Part shown: positions 26,351 to 35,006 of the stretch, piece after piece | How positions within the stretch are numbered: position 1 is the first letter of the stretch | Layout of the letters: every line of letters starts with the position of its first letter | DNA from: Comamonadaceae bacterium OS-1 | GTDB taxonomy: Bacteria; Pseudomonadota; Gammaproteobacteria; Burkholderiales; Burkholderiaceae_C | Assembly (NCBI GenBank): GCA_027923965.1 | Contig: AP026969.1 | Span: forward strand, 3,472,001 to 3,536,000 | Direction of reading: 5' to 3' | Length of the DNA stretch: 64,000 nt | Program-made: the position numbers and the translations under genes | The notes under the pieces: model-generated | What the model was told of the DNA's origin: nothing | What the model saw: only the letters and a program-made list of their open reading frames with translations | The model's database searches: none

Positions 26351-27426
26351 TGAACGACCCCATCCTCCAGCGCCTGATCGACCAGGTGCGCAGCGCCCAC
26401 AAGCCCCTGGACATCCAGGGCGGCAACACCAAGCACTTTTACGGCGAGATCTCCCACGGCGAGGTGCTGGACATGCGCCCCCTGAACGGCATCAGCAGCT
26501 ACGAGCCCAGTGAGCTGGTGGTCACGGTGCGGGCGGGCACCCCCCTGGCCGAGCTGGAAGCGCGCCTGGCCGAAAAAGGCCAGTGCCTGCCCTTCGAGCC
26601 GCCGCGGTTTGGTGACGGTACGGTGGGCGGCATGGTGGCCGCAGGCCTGTCCGGCCCGTCGCGTGCCGCCGTGGGCTGCGTGCGCGACTACGTGCTGGGC
26701 ACCACGGTGCTCAACGGCCAGGGCGAAGTGCTGAGCTTTGGCGGCCAGGTCATCAAAAACGTGGCCGGTTACGACGTGTCGCGGGTCATGGCCGGGTCGC
26801 TGGGCGTGCTGGGGGTCATCTGCGAGGTGTCACTCAAGGTGCTGCCCATCGCTACCGCCACCGCCACGCGGGTGTTCTCCATGGATGAAGCCACCGCACT
26901 CACGCAACTCAACACCTGGGCGGGCCAGCCACTGCCCATCAATGCCAGCGCCTGGCACCACGGCCAGTTGCACCTGCGGCTGGCGGGCGCGCAGGCCGCC
27001 GTCACTGCCGCCTGCGACAGATTGGGCGGCGCGGTGGTGGAGCCGGAAATAGCGGCCAGTTGGTGGGACAGCGTGCGCGACCACCAGCATGCCTTCTTCC
27101 GCCTGGACAGCACCCATCTGGCCAAGGGCGAGCACCTGTGGCGCATCTCGGTGCCCGCCACCACCCCGCCGCTGGACCTGCCGGGTGTGCAGTTCATCGA
27201 ATGGGGCGGGGCCCAGCGCTGGCTGCGCGGCATTGCCGGGGCCAAGCAGGTGCGGGCCGCAGCGGCCCAGGCGGGCGGCCACGCCTCGCTGTTCCACGCT
27301 GCCGCGCCCCGTGCGCAGATATTTACCCCGCTGTCTGCCCCGCTGCAGCGCATCCACAAAGGCCTGAAAACCGCCTTCGACCCCCGGGGGATCTTCAACC
27401 CCGGTCGCCTCTATCCAGGCCTGTGA
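26350..27426 (+). CDS. glcE: Glycolate oxidase subunit GlcE
   Basis: 358 residues. A shorter FAD-binding paralogue of GlcD with the same PCMH fold: IQGGNTKHFYG near the N-terminus, GGMVAAGLSGPSR and GQVIKNVAGYDVSRVMAGSLG (about residues 95-160). It lacks the large C-terminal oxidase domain of GlcD but ends with the conserved DPRGIFNPGRLYPGL. It is required for the active GlcDEF complex at the inner membrane. The start codon overlaps the glcD stop. Confidence 0.95.
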   Translation: MNDPILQRLIDQVRSAHKPLDIQGGNTKHFYGEISHGEVLDMRPLNGISSYEPSELVVTVRAGTPLAELEARLAEKGQCLPFEPPRFGDGTVGGMVAAGLSGPSRAAVGCVRDYVLGTTVLNGQGEVLSFGGQVIKNVAGYDVSRVMAGSLGVLGVICEVSLKVLPIATATATRVFSMDEATALTQLNTWAGQPLPINASAWHHGQLHLRLAGAQAAVTAACDRLGGAVVEPEIAASWWDSVRDHQHAFFRLDSTHLAKGEHLWRISVPATTPPLDLPGVQFIEWGGAQRWLRGIAGAKQVRAAAAQAGGHASLFHAAAPRAQIFTPLSAPLQRIHKGLKTAFDPRGIFNPGRLYPGL

Positions 27427-27429
27427 ACT

Positions 27430-28656
27430 ATGCAAACCAATCTCTCGCCTGAATTCAAGAACACCGCCGACGGCCTGGCCGCCGAAGCCATACTGCGCAA
27501 ATGTGTGCACTGCGGCTTCTGCACCGCCACCTGTCCCACCTACCAGCTGCTGGGCGACGAGCTCGACGGCCCACGGGGCCGCATCTACCTGATGAAGCAG
27601 GTGCTGGAAGGCGCGGAAGTCACCCGCAGCACCCAGCAGCACCTGGACCGCTGCCTCACCTGCCGCAACTGCGAATCCACCTGCCCCAGCGGCGTGGAAT
27701 ACGGCGCGCTGGTCGACATCGGGCGGCGCATCGTCGATGCCCGGGTAGAGCGCCCCACCCTGGAGAAAGCCGCCCGCTGGCTGCTCAAGGAAGGCCTGAC
27801 TTCGCCGCTGTTCGCCCCGGCCATGAAAACCGGCCAGGCCCTGCGCCCGCTGCTGCCGCCGGTGCTGAAGAAAAAAGTGCCCGTTGCCCACCCCGCCAGG
27901 CCCTGGCCCACCCGCACCCACGCCCGCAAGGTGCTGATGCTCACCGGCTGTGTGCAGCCCGCCATGATGCCCAACATCAACAGCGCCACCGCCCGCGTGC
28001 TGGACGCGGCCGGCATCCAGACCCTGGTGGCCGAGAAGGCCGGTTGCTGCGGAGCCCTGCGCAGCCACCTGGGCGACCACACCGGTGGCCTGGAGGACAT
28101 GCGCCGCAACATCGATGCCTGGTGGCCGCTGCTGCAAGCCCATAAACCCGAGGCCATCGTGATGAACGCCAGCGGCTGCGGCGTGATGGTCAAGGACTAC
28201 GCCCACGCCCTGACCGCCGACCCGGCCTACGCCCACAAGGCCACCCTCATCAGCGAACTGACGCGCGACCTGAGCGAGCTGCTGCCGGACCTGGTGGAGG
28301 CCTTGCGCGGCAAGGTGAAGGTGGGCGCTGTGAGCCAGCTTGCGTTCCACCCGCCCTGCACGCTGCAACACGGCCAGAAGCTGCGCGGCGGGGTGGAGAC
28401 GCACCTGAACGCACTGGGTTTCAAGGTGCAGATTGCGGGGTCAGAAAGCCATTTGTGCTGCGGCTCTGCGGGCACCTACTCGGTACTGCAGCCCACGCTA
28501 GCCTACCAATTGCGCGACCGCAAGCTGCAAAATTTGGAGCCCTTGGGCGCACAGGTCATCGTGTCGGCCAACATAGGCTGCATCCAGCACCTGCAAAGCG
28601 GCACGGCCACGCCGGTGCGTCACTGGGTGGAAGTATTGGACGACAGCATCTTATGA
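27430..28656 (+). CDS. glcF: Glycolate oxidase iron-sulfur subunit GlcF
   Basis: 408 residues. Two 4Fe-4S binding motifs are seen: C25, C28, C31, C35 and C75, C78, C81, C85. Two Cys-rich CCG-type domains follow (AGCCGALRSH and HLCCGSAGTYS regions). It passes electrons from the flavin subunits to the quinone pool. It starts three bases after glcE. A dispersed palindrome starts directly after its TGA stop. No glcC regulator is nearby, so regulation is not evident. Confidence 0.96.
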   Translation: MQTNLSPEFKNTADGLAAEAILRKCVHCGFCTATCPTYQLLGDELDGPRGRIYLMKQVLEGAEVTRSTQQHLDRCLTCRNCESTCPSGVEYGALVDIGRRIVDARVERPTLEKAARWLLKEGLTSPLFAPAMKTGQALRPLLPPVLKKKVPVAHPARPWPTRTHARKVLMLTGCVQPAMMPNINSATARVLDAAGIQTLVAEKAGCCGALRSHLGDHTGGLEDMRRNIDAWWPLLQAHKPEAIVMNASGCGVMVKDYAHALTADPAYAHKATLISELTRDLSELLPDLVEALRGKVKVGAVSQLAFHPPCTLQHGQKLRGGVETHLNALGFKVQIAGSESHLCCGSAGTYSVLQPTLAYQLRDRKLQNLEPLGAQVIVSANIGCIQHLQSGTATPVRHWVEVLDDSIL

Positions 28657-28658
28657 AC

Positions 28659-28713
28659 AAAATAGGCCGTTTGTGCTTATGGGAGTAGCGCGAGAAGCTA
28701 TTTAAAGTATAGC
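28659..28713. repeat. Dispersed palindrome, copy 3
   Basis: Left arm AAAATAGGCCGTTTGTGCTT and right arm GTAGCGCGAGAAGCTATTTA, ending in the TATAGCA end motif. It begins two bases after the glcF stop codon. It fills most of the gap before the lodA-like gene; no clear promoter can be assigned in the remaining bases to 28824. Confidence 0.75.
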
Positions 28714-28824
28714 ATTCACAAAAGATGCTTCATCCATTTGGATGACAATTGCTTACAGTCCGCAGGCACGCTAGAAGCTAGAACCCTAAGATCGTCGTTG
28801 GTACTTTTATGGAGCTCTACCGCG

Positions 28825-30834
28825 ATGACCAACGCCATCTACCGCATCCATCCGGCCCTGGGCGTAGCCCGTGTCGGTAACGCACCCGACTCGTTCTATC
28901 TGGAGCCCGGCCAGCAAGGCGGTTTGCCCACCGAGTACACGGCAAACGGTGGGGAGCAGCCGGTGACGCAGTTCAAGGACGCGGGCCAGGTGCGGCGACA
29001 GGCGGCGCGGTTTCGTATCTACCAGGAGGTGGCCGGCCAGCCTCCGGTGGAGCTGACCCTGGGCAAGGGCCTGAAGTCGGTGCAATGGACGGTGCACCTG
29101 GCCAACAAAAAGGCCGCCTGGTACAACTTTGCCGAGCTGCAGGGCGATGTGATGCTGGGGGCCGACAACACCTACGCGGCCCAGGGCGTGCCGCTGCGCA
29201 ACGGGGCGGTGACCGACCCGGCGCAGCGCCAGGCGCTGATCATCGACCCCGGCCCGCGCACGGTATCCCAGCCGGGCCAGCAGGCCGAATGCGACGCTGC
29301 CTCGGGCAGCGGCTATCCCCACCTGTCGTTTCCGCCGGGCAACCTGCAGCCCTACCCCATTACCACGCTGGGCCGTCTGCTGATGGCCCCGGACGGTGCC
29401 TTGCTGGTGCTGGGCGGCTACGGCAACGCGGGCGGTCCCCCGGGCAGCAACATCGCCTCGTTCGCCGGGGCCGACGGCTGGTTCGACGACGTGGCCGACG
29501 GCCCGGTGCTGGCCGATATCGAAACCGAGGACGGCACCCGGCTGCAACTGCACGCCTGGGTGGTCAGCGGGGCCCCCAAGCTGGCCCCTGAGCTCAACAA
29601 CATCACCGCGCTGTCCGACACCTTCATCGACGTGGGCGTACGCGCCATGCAGCTGTGCCCGGCCCTGTACGACCCACAGCGCGGCGGCTACCAGCCCGAC
29701 TACCTCGCCTGCCTGGAGCGCGATGTGCTGCCGCTGGTGCGCGCCATGAAGGAGTACCGCTGGGTGGCCAATGTGGACGCGATGGTCAGCTTTGCCACGC
29801 CGCCGTTCGACCTGGGCGACCTGTCCGAGGCCAACCGGCCCAACCGCCAGCGCTGGTTCTCCATGCTGCGCAACCCCGGCAACGGCAGCACGCCGCCCGA
29901 ACTGGCTGCCTCGCACCAGCAACTGCGGGCCGACAACGGCTTCCCCATGATGCCGCTCAACTCCGGCGACAACTCCATCAGCAACACGGTGGTGCAAAAG
30001 TTCATGGCCCTCACGCCCACGCAGTACTTTTTGCTGCACCAGTGGGCGCAAGGCCGGTGCGTGTCGGTGCGCAACGACCCCTGCGCAGGGCAGGACTGGT
30101 CAGCGTGGGTGAACCTCATCGACCACGCCTGCGCAGGCAACGTGGTGGGCGAACCCATGGCCCCGGGCATCGAGGTTACCTGGACCCTGCGCAACCCCGC
30201 CATCCTGACCCCCGGCGACCCGTTCCGGGTGGCGCTGTATGGCGGGTACGGCCCGCAGGCACTGAGCCCCAGCCGTGACGAAACCCTGGATACCGCCCAC
30301 CCCGGCTGCGAGCCCGGCGACCTGACCAAGCGCATGGCCATCCCCTGGCAGGCCGACTTCTACGACTGCTCGGTCCAGCCCATCAACTTCACCGCCGTGG
30401 CCAGCAACAAGACCATCAGCAACGCCAACCGGATTCCCCTGGCCCCCACGTTCTACGCCTACTGGTGGCCTGCGCAAAGCCCGTACAACGTCTACGACGG
30501 TGCGCAAACCCCAGCCGACCAGGCGCTGGACGGCGGCCAGATGCTGGGCCAGAACGTGCTCTACCACCGGGGGTTGAACAGCTTTGGCGACTCTGTGGTG
30601 GGCTGGAAATACCTGGGCTTTGTGCTCAACCAGACCCAGGGCGATCTGCGCAGCATGCTGCCGTTCTATGTCGAGAGTGAACGCAACTACGCTGTGTTCC
30701 AGTTCGGCAGCCTCGGCCTGACACCCGACGGCCGGGCCTACCTGACCCAAGCGGCCACCACCACCACCGCGCAGGACGTGGGCAACCAGACCCAAAGTAC
30801 CTACCCTCCCCTGCAGTGGCTGGTAGGCAACTGA
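28825..30834 (+). CDS. LodA/GoxA-like CTQ-dependent amine/amino-acid oxidase
   Basis: 669 residues, family length. LodA (L-lysine 6-oxidase) and GoxA (glycine oxidase) carry cysteine tryptophylquinone made from their own Cys and Trp. Here the conserved RMAIPWQADFYDC segment supplies the probable cofactor Trp (W508), and HACAGNVVGEPMAPGIEVTW supplies the probable Cys partner (C436). There is no signal peptide, as in LodA. It would release ammonia and hydrogen peroxide from an amino acid; the substrate cannot be read. The ATG at 28825 is chosen because GGAG is 10 bases upstream and the protein then starts at the conserved IYRIHPALGVARVGN. The lodB-like maturase gene overlaps its end. Confidence 0.88.
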   Translation: MTNAIYRIHPALGVARVGNAPDSFYLEPGQQGGLPTEYTANGGEQPVTQFKDAGQVRRQAARFRIYQEVAGQPPVELTLGKGLKSVQWTVHLANKKAAWYNFAELQGDVMLGADNTYAAQGVPLRNGAVTDPAQRQALIIDPGPRTVSQPGQQAECDAASGSGYPHLSFPPGNLQPYPITTLGRLLMAPDGALLVLGGYGNAGGPPGSNIASFAGADGWFDDVADGPVLADIETEDGTRLQLHAWVVSGAPKLAPELNNITALSDTFIDVGVRAMQLCPALYDPQRGGYQPDYLACLERDVLPLVRAMKEYRWVANVDAMVSFATPPFDLGDLSEANRPNRQRWFSMLRNPGNGSTPPELAASHQQLRADNGFPMMPLNSGDNSISNTVVQKFMALTPTQYFLLHQWAQGRCVSVRNDPCAGQDWSAWVNLIDHACAGNVVGEPMAPGIEVTWTLRNPAILTPGDPFRVALYGGYGPQALSPSRDETLDTAHPGCEPGDLTKRMAIPWQADFYDCSVQPINFTAVASNKTISNANRIPLAPTFYAYWWPAQSPYNVYDGAQTPADQALDGGQMLGQNVLYHRGLNSFGDSVVGWKYLGFVLNQTQGDLRSMLPFYVESERNYAVFQFGSLGLTPDGRAYLTQAATTTTAQDVGNQTQSTYPPLQWLVGN

Positions 30835-31943
30835 ACCCGCTGCAGCGGCACGGCCAGATCGCCATCGTCGGCGGCGGGCCCGCAGGCTGTTGCGCGGCAC
30901 TCACCCTGCGCCGCTGGCTGCCGGAGCTGTCGGTGCTGCTGGTGACCCGGCCCGTCCCCGTGGGCACTGCGCACGTGGGCGAAACCCTCACCCCCGGGGT
31001 GCTGCCGCTGCTGCAGTTCCTGCAATTGCAGACCGCGTTCGAGGCCCAGCAGTACCTGCAGGCGGGCGGCACGGCTTCGGCCTGGGGCCGCGACGAAGCC
31101 TTGCACCGGCCCTACCTGTTTACCGGCATGGGGCCAGGCTGGCAGATCGATCGCAGCGGCTTTGACCACTGGCTGCTGGCCCAGGCGCAGGCGGCGGGCA
31201 CACGCGTGGTGCAGGCCCGGCAGGTCACGCTGGCGGAAAACGGGGCTCCGTTCACCCTGCACCTGGACGGCCAGCCCATCACCGCCGACTTCCTGATCGA
31301 CACCACGGGCCGCAGCGCACGCATCGCCCGCGCCTGCGGGGCCGAGGTGCACCGGCACGATGCCTTGGTGGCCCAGGCGCGCTGGTTCCAGATACCGGAT
31401 GCGCCGCAGCACGCGTCCGAGGGTGCGTTGATCGCCTCGGTGCCCGACGGCTGGTGGTACACCGCCGCGCTGCCGCAGGGCCGGGGCATGCTGATGCTGA
31501 TGACCGACACTGCCGTGTTACCGCCATCCCCCACCGAGCGCGAGGCGCTGTGGCAGCGGTCGCTGGCCGCTGCCCCGTCGGTGGCGCAGCGGGTGCAGTC
31601 CTGGCGGGCCACCGGCGAGCAGCAGACCCGGTCTGCCGGTTCGCAGCAACTGGACCGCGTAGCGGGCCCCGGCTGGGTGGCGGCGGGCGATGCCGCCATG
31701 GCCTTTGACCCGCTGGCCTCACTGGGCATCGGTTTTGCCATCGGCACCGGCATCGAAGCCGCCCGGGTCGCCGCCGCCGCGCTGGAGGGCGATACCGCAC
31801 CGGCTGCCGCCTTCGCCCACGCGGTGCAGCAGGTGGGCGTGGACTACCGCGGCCGCCTGTCGAGCTACTACCAGATGGAGCGGCGCTGGGACACGCCGTT
31901 CTGGCGGGCGCGCAAAAACCTTAGTCCACCAGCGCAGTCGTGA
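30816..31943 (+). CDS. LodB-like flavoprotein (quinocofactor maturation; halogenase fold)
   Basis: 375 residues. An N-terminal FAD Rossmann motif (IAIVGGGPAG), a second motif WQIDRSGFDHWLLAQA, and the C-terminal GWVAAGDAAMAFDPLASLGIGFA are typical of tryptophan-halogenase-like monooxygenases. In Marinomonas the LodB protein is needed to form the cysteine tryptophylquinone of LodA, and the same role is inferred here. The GTG start at 30816 overlaps the lodA-like gene by 19 bases; it has no clear ribosome site, so translational coupling is likely. Its 3' end overlaps the convergent OsmC gene by 23 bases. Confidence 0.85.
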   Translation: MAGRQLNPLQRHGQIAIVGGGPAGCCAALTLRRWLPELSVLLVTRPVPVGTAHVGETLTPGVLPLLQFLQLQTAFEAQQYLQAGGTASAWGRDEALHRPYLFTGMGPGWQIDRSGFDHWLLAQAQAAGTRVVQARQVTLAENGAPFTLHLDGQPITADFLIDTTGRSARIARACGAEVHRHDALVAQARWFQIPDAPQHASEGALIASVPDGWWYTAALPQGRGMLMLMTDTAVLPPSPTEREALWQRSLAAAPSVAQRVQSWRATGEQQTRSAGSQQLDRVAGPGWVAAGDAAMAFDPLASLGIGFAIGTGIEAARVAAAALEGDTAPAAAFAHAVQQVGVDYRGRLSSYYQMERRWDTPFWRARKNLSPPAQS

Positions 31944-32325
31944 CGCTGATGTCGCCTTCCAGCACCCGGTGGATCGGGCATTTGTTGGCAATCTCCAGCA
32001 GCTTGGCGCGGTCATCAACCGTGATGTCGCCTTCGATGTGCAGGCTGCGCTGGAGCTGGTAGCGCACCCGGCCATCCTCGGTTTTGCCCTCCACGTGGCT
32101 GATGTCCACCCGCAGGTCGGTCACGGCCAATTTGCGGCGGCGGATGTACAACTCCAGGGTCAGCACGGTGCAGGCGGCCAGGGCCGAGTCCAGCAGGTCG
32201 TGCGGGTCGGGGGCCAGGTCGTCGGAGCCCAGGGTTTTGTCCACATCGGCATGCCAGGCGTGGCGGCCATTGGTGAGGGTGGTGAGTGCGCCCTGGGCGC
32301 GGTGCAGGCGGGCTTGGATGGGCAT
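31921..32325 (-). CDS. OsmC-family protein
   Basis: 134 residues, OsmC/Ohr fold. The first family Cys is in ALAACTVLTLELY (about residue 52) and the second in EIANKCPIHRVLEG (about residue 115). These cysteines reduce organic hydroperoxides or act as thiol peroxidase in related proteins. It converges on the lodB-like gene with a 23-base overlap and is divergent from rpoH. A peroxide-handling protein beside a peroxide-producing oxidase may be meaningful, but this subfamily is common without such neighbours. Confidence 0.88.
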   Translation of the reverse strand: MPIQARLHRAQGALTTLTNGRHAWHADVDKTLGSDDLAPDPHDLLDSALAACTVLTLELYIRRRKLAVTDLRVDISHVEGKTEDGRVRYQLQRSLHIEGDITVDDRAKLLEIANKCPIHRVLEGDISVTTALVD

Positions 32326-32438
32326 GGCGGTCTTCTGTAAGGTGGATCGGTAGGGGCACTGTACAGCCCCAGCATGGAACTTCGTGCCCCTGCGCCACTC
32401 CTAGTAATTACCCGTATTGCAAGTGCAATAAAGCGCAC

Positions 32439-32465
32439 TTAGCACTCCAACCCATAGAGTGCTAA
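32439..32465 (+). promoter_or_regulatory. CIRCE operator (HrcA binding site) over the rpoH promoter
   Basis: The arms TTAGCACTC (32439-32447) and GAGTGCTAA (32457-32465) are separated by exactly 9 bases, a perfect match to the CIRCE consensus. A plausible sigma-70 promoter overlaps it: -35 TTAGCA (32439-32444) and -10 TAATAT (32463-32468), 18 bases apart. HrcA bound here would block RNA polymerase directly. This places rpoH under HrcA control, linking the two heat-shock circuits. Confidence 0.92.
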
Positions 32466-32494
32466 TATTCGCTCTTAGAGAAAAGGAATCTGGT

Positions 32495-33436
32495 ATGAAC
32501 CTTCAAACTGGAACGATGTCCTCCGCGCTGGCCGCCCCCAATCCCTGGGCGATGGTGCCGCCGCTAGGCAACCTCGACGCATATATTTCGGCAGTCAACC
32601 GCATGCCCATGCTCACGCTGGAGCAGGAGCAGCAGTTTGCCCGCCAACTCAAGAACGACCACGATGTCGAGGCCGCCGGGAAGCTGGTGATGTCCCACCT
32701 GCGCCTGGTCGTTTCAGTGGCCCGCCAGTACCTGGGCTACGGCCTGCCGCACGGCGACCTGATCCAGGAAGGCAACGTCGGTCTGATGAAGGCCGTGAAG
32801 CGCTTCGACCCCGACCAGGGCGTGCGTCTGGTCAGCTACGCGCTGCACTGGATCAAGGCCGAAATGCACGAGTACATCCTGAAGAACTGCCGCATGGTCA
32901 AGGTGGCCACCACCAAGGCGCAACGCAAGCTGTTCTTTAACCTGCGGTCGATGAAGCAGGGTTTCAAGTCCGACTCGGCCGCGGCCGATGCCGGTACCCA
33001 CCGCGAGACGCTGAGCGAGTCTGAAATCGAGTCGATGGCGACCCAGCTCAAGGTCAAGCGCGAAGACGTAATCGAGATGGAAACCCGCTTGTCGGGCGGC
33101 GACGTGATGCTGGACCCCGGCCCGGGCGACGACGGCGAAGACAGCTATGGCCCCATCGCCTACCTGGCCGACACCCACCAGGAGCCCACCGCCCTGCTGG
33201 AAGCCCGCGACCGCGATTACCTGGCGGGCGACGGCATCCAGACGGCCCTGGACGGCCTGGACGAGCGCAGCCGCCGGATTGTGGAAGAGCGTTGGTTGAA
33301 AGTGGCCGATGACGGCTCGGGCGGCATGACGCTGCACGACCTGGCCGCGGTTTACGGTGTCAGTGCCGAGCGAATTCGCCAGATCGAAACTGCGGCGATG
33401 AAGAAGATGAAGAAGTCGCTGGCCGAATACGCCTGA
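32495..33436 (+). CDS. rpoH: RNA polymerase sigma-32 factor (heat shock)
   Basis: 313 residues. Region 2 shows the polymerase-binding LIQEGNVGLMKAVKRFDP and the -10-reading YALHWIKAEMHEYIL. The RpoH-specific QRKLFFNLR (RpoH box) follows. Region 4 ends with the helix-turn-helix GVSAERIRQIETAAMKKMKK. It directs transcription of chaperone and protease genes. The ATG at 32495 has AAAAGGAA just upstream. It is controlled at the DNA level by a CIRCE site and terminated by a strong hairpin that also serves sco on the other strand. Confidence 0.97.
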   Translation: MNLQTGTMSSALAAPNPWAMVPPLGNLDAYISAVNRMPMLTLEQEQQFARQLKNDHDVEAAGKLVMSHLRLVVSVARQYLGYGLPHGDLIQEGNVGLMKAVKRFDPDQGVRLVSYALHWIKAEMHEYILKNCRMVKVATTKAQRKLFFNLRSMKQGFKSDSAAADAGTHRETLSESEIESMATQLKVKREDVIEMETRLSGGDVMLDPGPGDDGEDSYGPIAYLADTHQEPTALLEARDRDYLAGDGIQTALDGLDERSRRIVEERWLKVADDGSGGMTLHDLAAVYGVSAERIRQIETAAMKKMKKSLAEYA

Positions 33437-33454
33437 TCGCTGGCTCTGCAATCT

Positions 33455-33483
33455 GAAAAAAAGGACCTTACGGTCCTTTTTTT
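33455..33483. terminator. Bidirectional terminator, rpoH/sco
   Basis: Stem AAGGACC/GGTCCTT with a short TTAC loop, preceded by A and followed by seven T. It terminates rpoH on the plus strand and the cta assembly operon (sco is its last gene) on the minus strand; the sco stop codon lies inside its T-run. Confidence 0.88.
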
Positions 33484-34093
33484 ACGCCTTCTGCTTGAGC
33501 AGCAGCTTCAAATCCCCGGCCAGCGCCGCCGCGCCGCCACCGTAACGGACGTACAGGCGCAAGCGGCCCTGCGTGTCGTACACGTAGCTGCCCGCTGAAT
33601 GGTCCATGGTGTAGCTGGTGGGTGTGGGGCCATCCACTTTCTTGTAGTACGCCTTGTAGTCTTTCGCCACTTGGGCCAGCTGCTCGGGCGTGGGGATCAG
33701 CGCCAAAAACGTGGGGTCGAAGTTGGCCATGTAGGCCTTGAGCACTGCGGGTGTATCGCGGGCCGGGTCGACCGTGACGAAGATGCCTTGCAGCTTGTCG
33801 CCATCCGCGCCCAGGGATTTTTTGACCTCGGCCAGCTCGGCCATGGTGGTGGGGCACACGTCGGGGCACTGGGTGTAGCCAAAGAACACCACCACCAGCT
33901 TGCCCGCGAAGTCTTTGATACTGCGCGGCTGGCCGTTGTGGTCGGTGAGCTGGAAGTCCTTGGCATAGTCGGCCCCGGTCAGGTCGATGGCGGCAAACTT
34001 GGCCGCAGGCTCGGAACAAGCAACAAATAGGCCGCTAGCGCTTATGGCAAGGGCGTAGCCAGCTACTTTTTTAATAGCATCACGTTTCAACAT
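33482..34093 (-). CDS. SCO1/SenC copper chaperone lipoprotein for cytochrome oxidase
   Basis: 203 residues. Lipoprotein signal with a lipobox ending at C26 (GLFVAC). The thioredoxin-fold domain has the copper-binding pair C76 and C80 in TQCPDVCP, and the distal His is in TMDHSAGSYVYD. It delivers copper to the CuA site of subunit II. The start at 34093 gives the complete signal peptide and follows ctaB by one base. Unusually, codons 6-24, most of the signal peptide, lie inside a copy of the dispersed palindrome found elsewhere in the window between genes. Confidence 0.93.
   Translation of the reverse strand: MLKRDAIKKVAGYALAISASGLFVACSEPAAKFAAIDLTGADYAKDFQLTDHNGQPRSIKDFAGKLVVVFFGYTQCPDVCPTTMAELAEVKKSLGADGDKLQGIFVTVDPARDTPAVLKAYMANFDPTFLALIPTPEQLAQVAKDYKAYYKKVDGPTPTSYTMDHSAGSYVYDTQGRLRLYVRYGGGAAALAGDLKLLLKQKA
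34024..34076. repeat. Dispersed palindrome, copy 4, in frame inside sco
   Basis: Read on the minus strand it has the family end motif TGCTATTAAAAAAGTAGCTG, then CTTGCCATAAGCGCTAGCGG and CCTATTT. It keeps the sco frame open and codes for IKKVAGYALAISASGLFV, the hydrophobic core of the lipoprotein signal. The match to intergenic copies 1-3 (AGCGCT, GGCCTATTT, TAGCTG arms) is clear by eye. Confidence 0.75.
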
Positions 34094-34094
34094 A

Positions 34095-35006
34095 TCAGAG
34101 CAGGTAGTGGTCCAGCAGCAGCGCGGCAAACAAGGCGCTGAGATGGATAAGGGAGAAACGGAAGGTTTTGCGCGCCAGGGCATCCGAGTAGTTGCGCCAC
34201 AGCGCAAAGCCATAGCCGCAAAAGCCCAGGCTCAGCAGCACGGCCACGGCCAGGTACAGCCAGGAGCTCATGCCGTAGATGAAAGGCATCAGGCAGCCCG
34301 CGAACAGCACCAGGGTGTACAGAAACACCTGCAGCCGGGTGAACTCGTTGCCGTGTGTGACGGGCAGCATGGGCAGGCCGGACTTGCGGTAGTCCTCCAC
34401 CCGGTACAACGCCAGCGCCCAGAAGTGCGGCGGGGTCCACAAAAAGATGATCAAAAACAAAATCAGCGCCTCGGGACCCACGCTGTCGGTCATGGCGGCC
34501 CAGCCCAGCACTGGCGGCATGGCACCGGAGGCCCCGCCGATGACGATGTTTTGTGGGGTCAAGGGCTTCAAAATCAGGGTGTAGACCACGGCGTAGCCCA
34601 CAAAGGTGGCAAAGGTCAGCCACATGGTCAGCGGGTTGACCCACACATACAGCAGCACCGAACCGCCCAGGCCCAGCAAAGCTGAGAACAGCAGGGTTTG
34701 CCAATCTTGCAGCTCGTTGCGCGCCGTGGGCCGCCAGGAAGTGCGCTTCATGCGCGAGTCGATGCCCTTCTCCACCAGGCAATTAAACGCCGCCGCCGCG
34801 CCCGCCACCAGCCAGATGCCCAGGCAAGCGATCAGCCCGCGGCGCACTTCACCCCAGGTGGGCACGCCGGGCACGGCCAGCACCATACCGATCAGCGCGC
34901 AGAAGACGATGAGCTGGATCACGCGTGGCTTGGTCAGCGCGTTGAACTGCCGCAGACGCGACGGCAGGCTGGTCACGGACGGGGCGGTGGATTCAACAAC
35001 ACTCAT
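34095..35006 (-). CDS. ctaB: Protoheme IX farnesyltransferase (haem O synthase)
   Basis: 303 residues with about nine membrane helices (UbiA superfamily). The first Asp-rich/prenyl-binding motif is [19 protein letters not shown] and the start shows [18 protein letters not shown], both conserved in CtaB/CyoE. It attaches the farnesyl group to haem b, giving haem O for CtaA. Its start overlaps the ctaA stop (ATGA) and its stop is one base before the sco start, so the genes are translationally coupled. A longer frame exists; the ATG at 35006 fits homologues. Confidence 0.95.
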   Translation of the reverse strand: MSVVESTAPSVTSLPSRLRQFNALTKPRVIQLIVFCALIGMVLAVPGVPTWGEVRRGLIACLGIWLVAGAAAAFNCLVEKGIDSRMKRTSWRPTARNELQDWQTLLFSALLGLGGSVLLYVWVNPLTMWLTFATFVGYAVVYTLILKPLTPQNIVIGGASGAMPPVLGWAAMTDSVGPEALILFLIIFLWTPPHFWALALYRVEDYRKSGLPMLPVTHGNEFTRLQVFLYTLVLFAGCLMPFIYGMSSWLYLAVAVLLSLGFCGYGFALWRNYSDALARKTFRFSLIHLSALFAALLLDHYLL

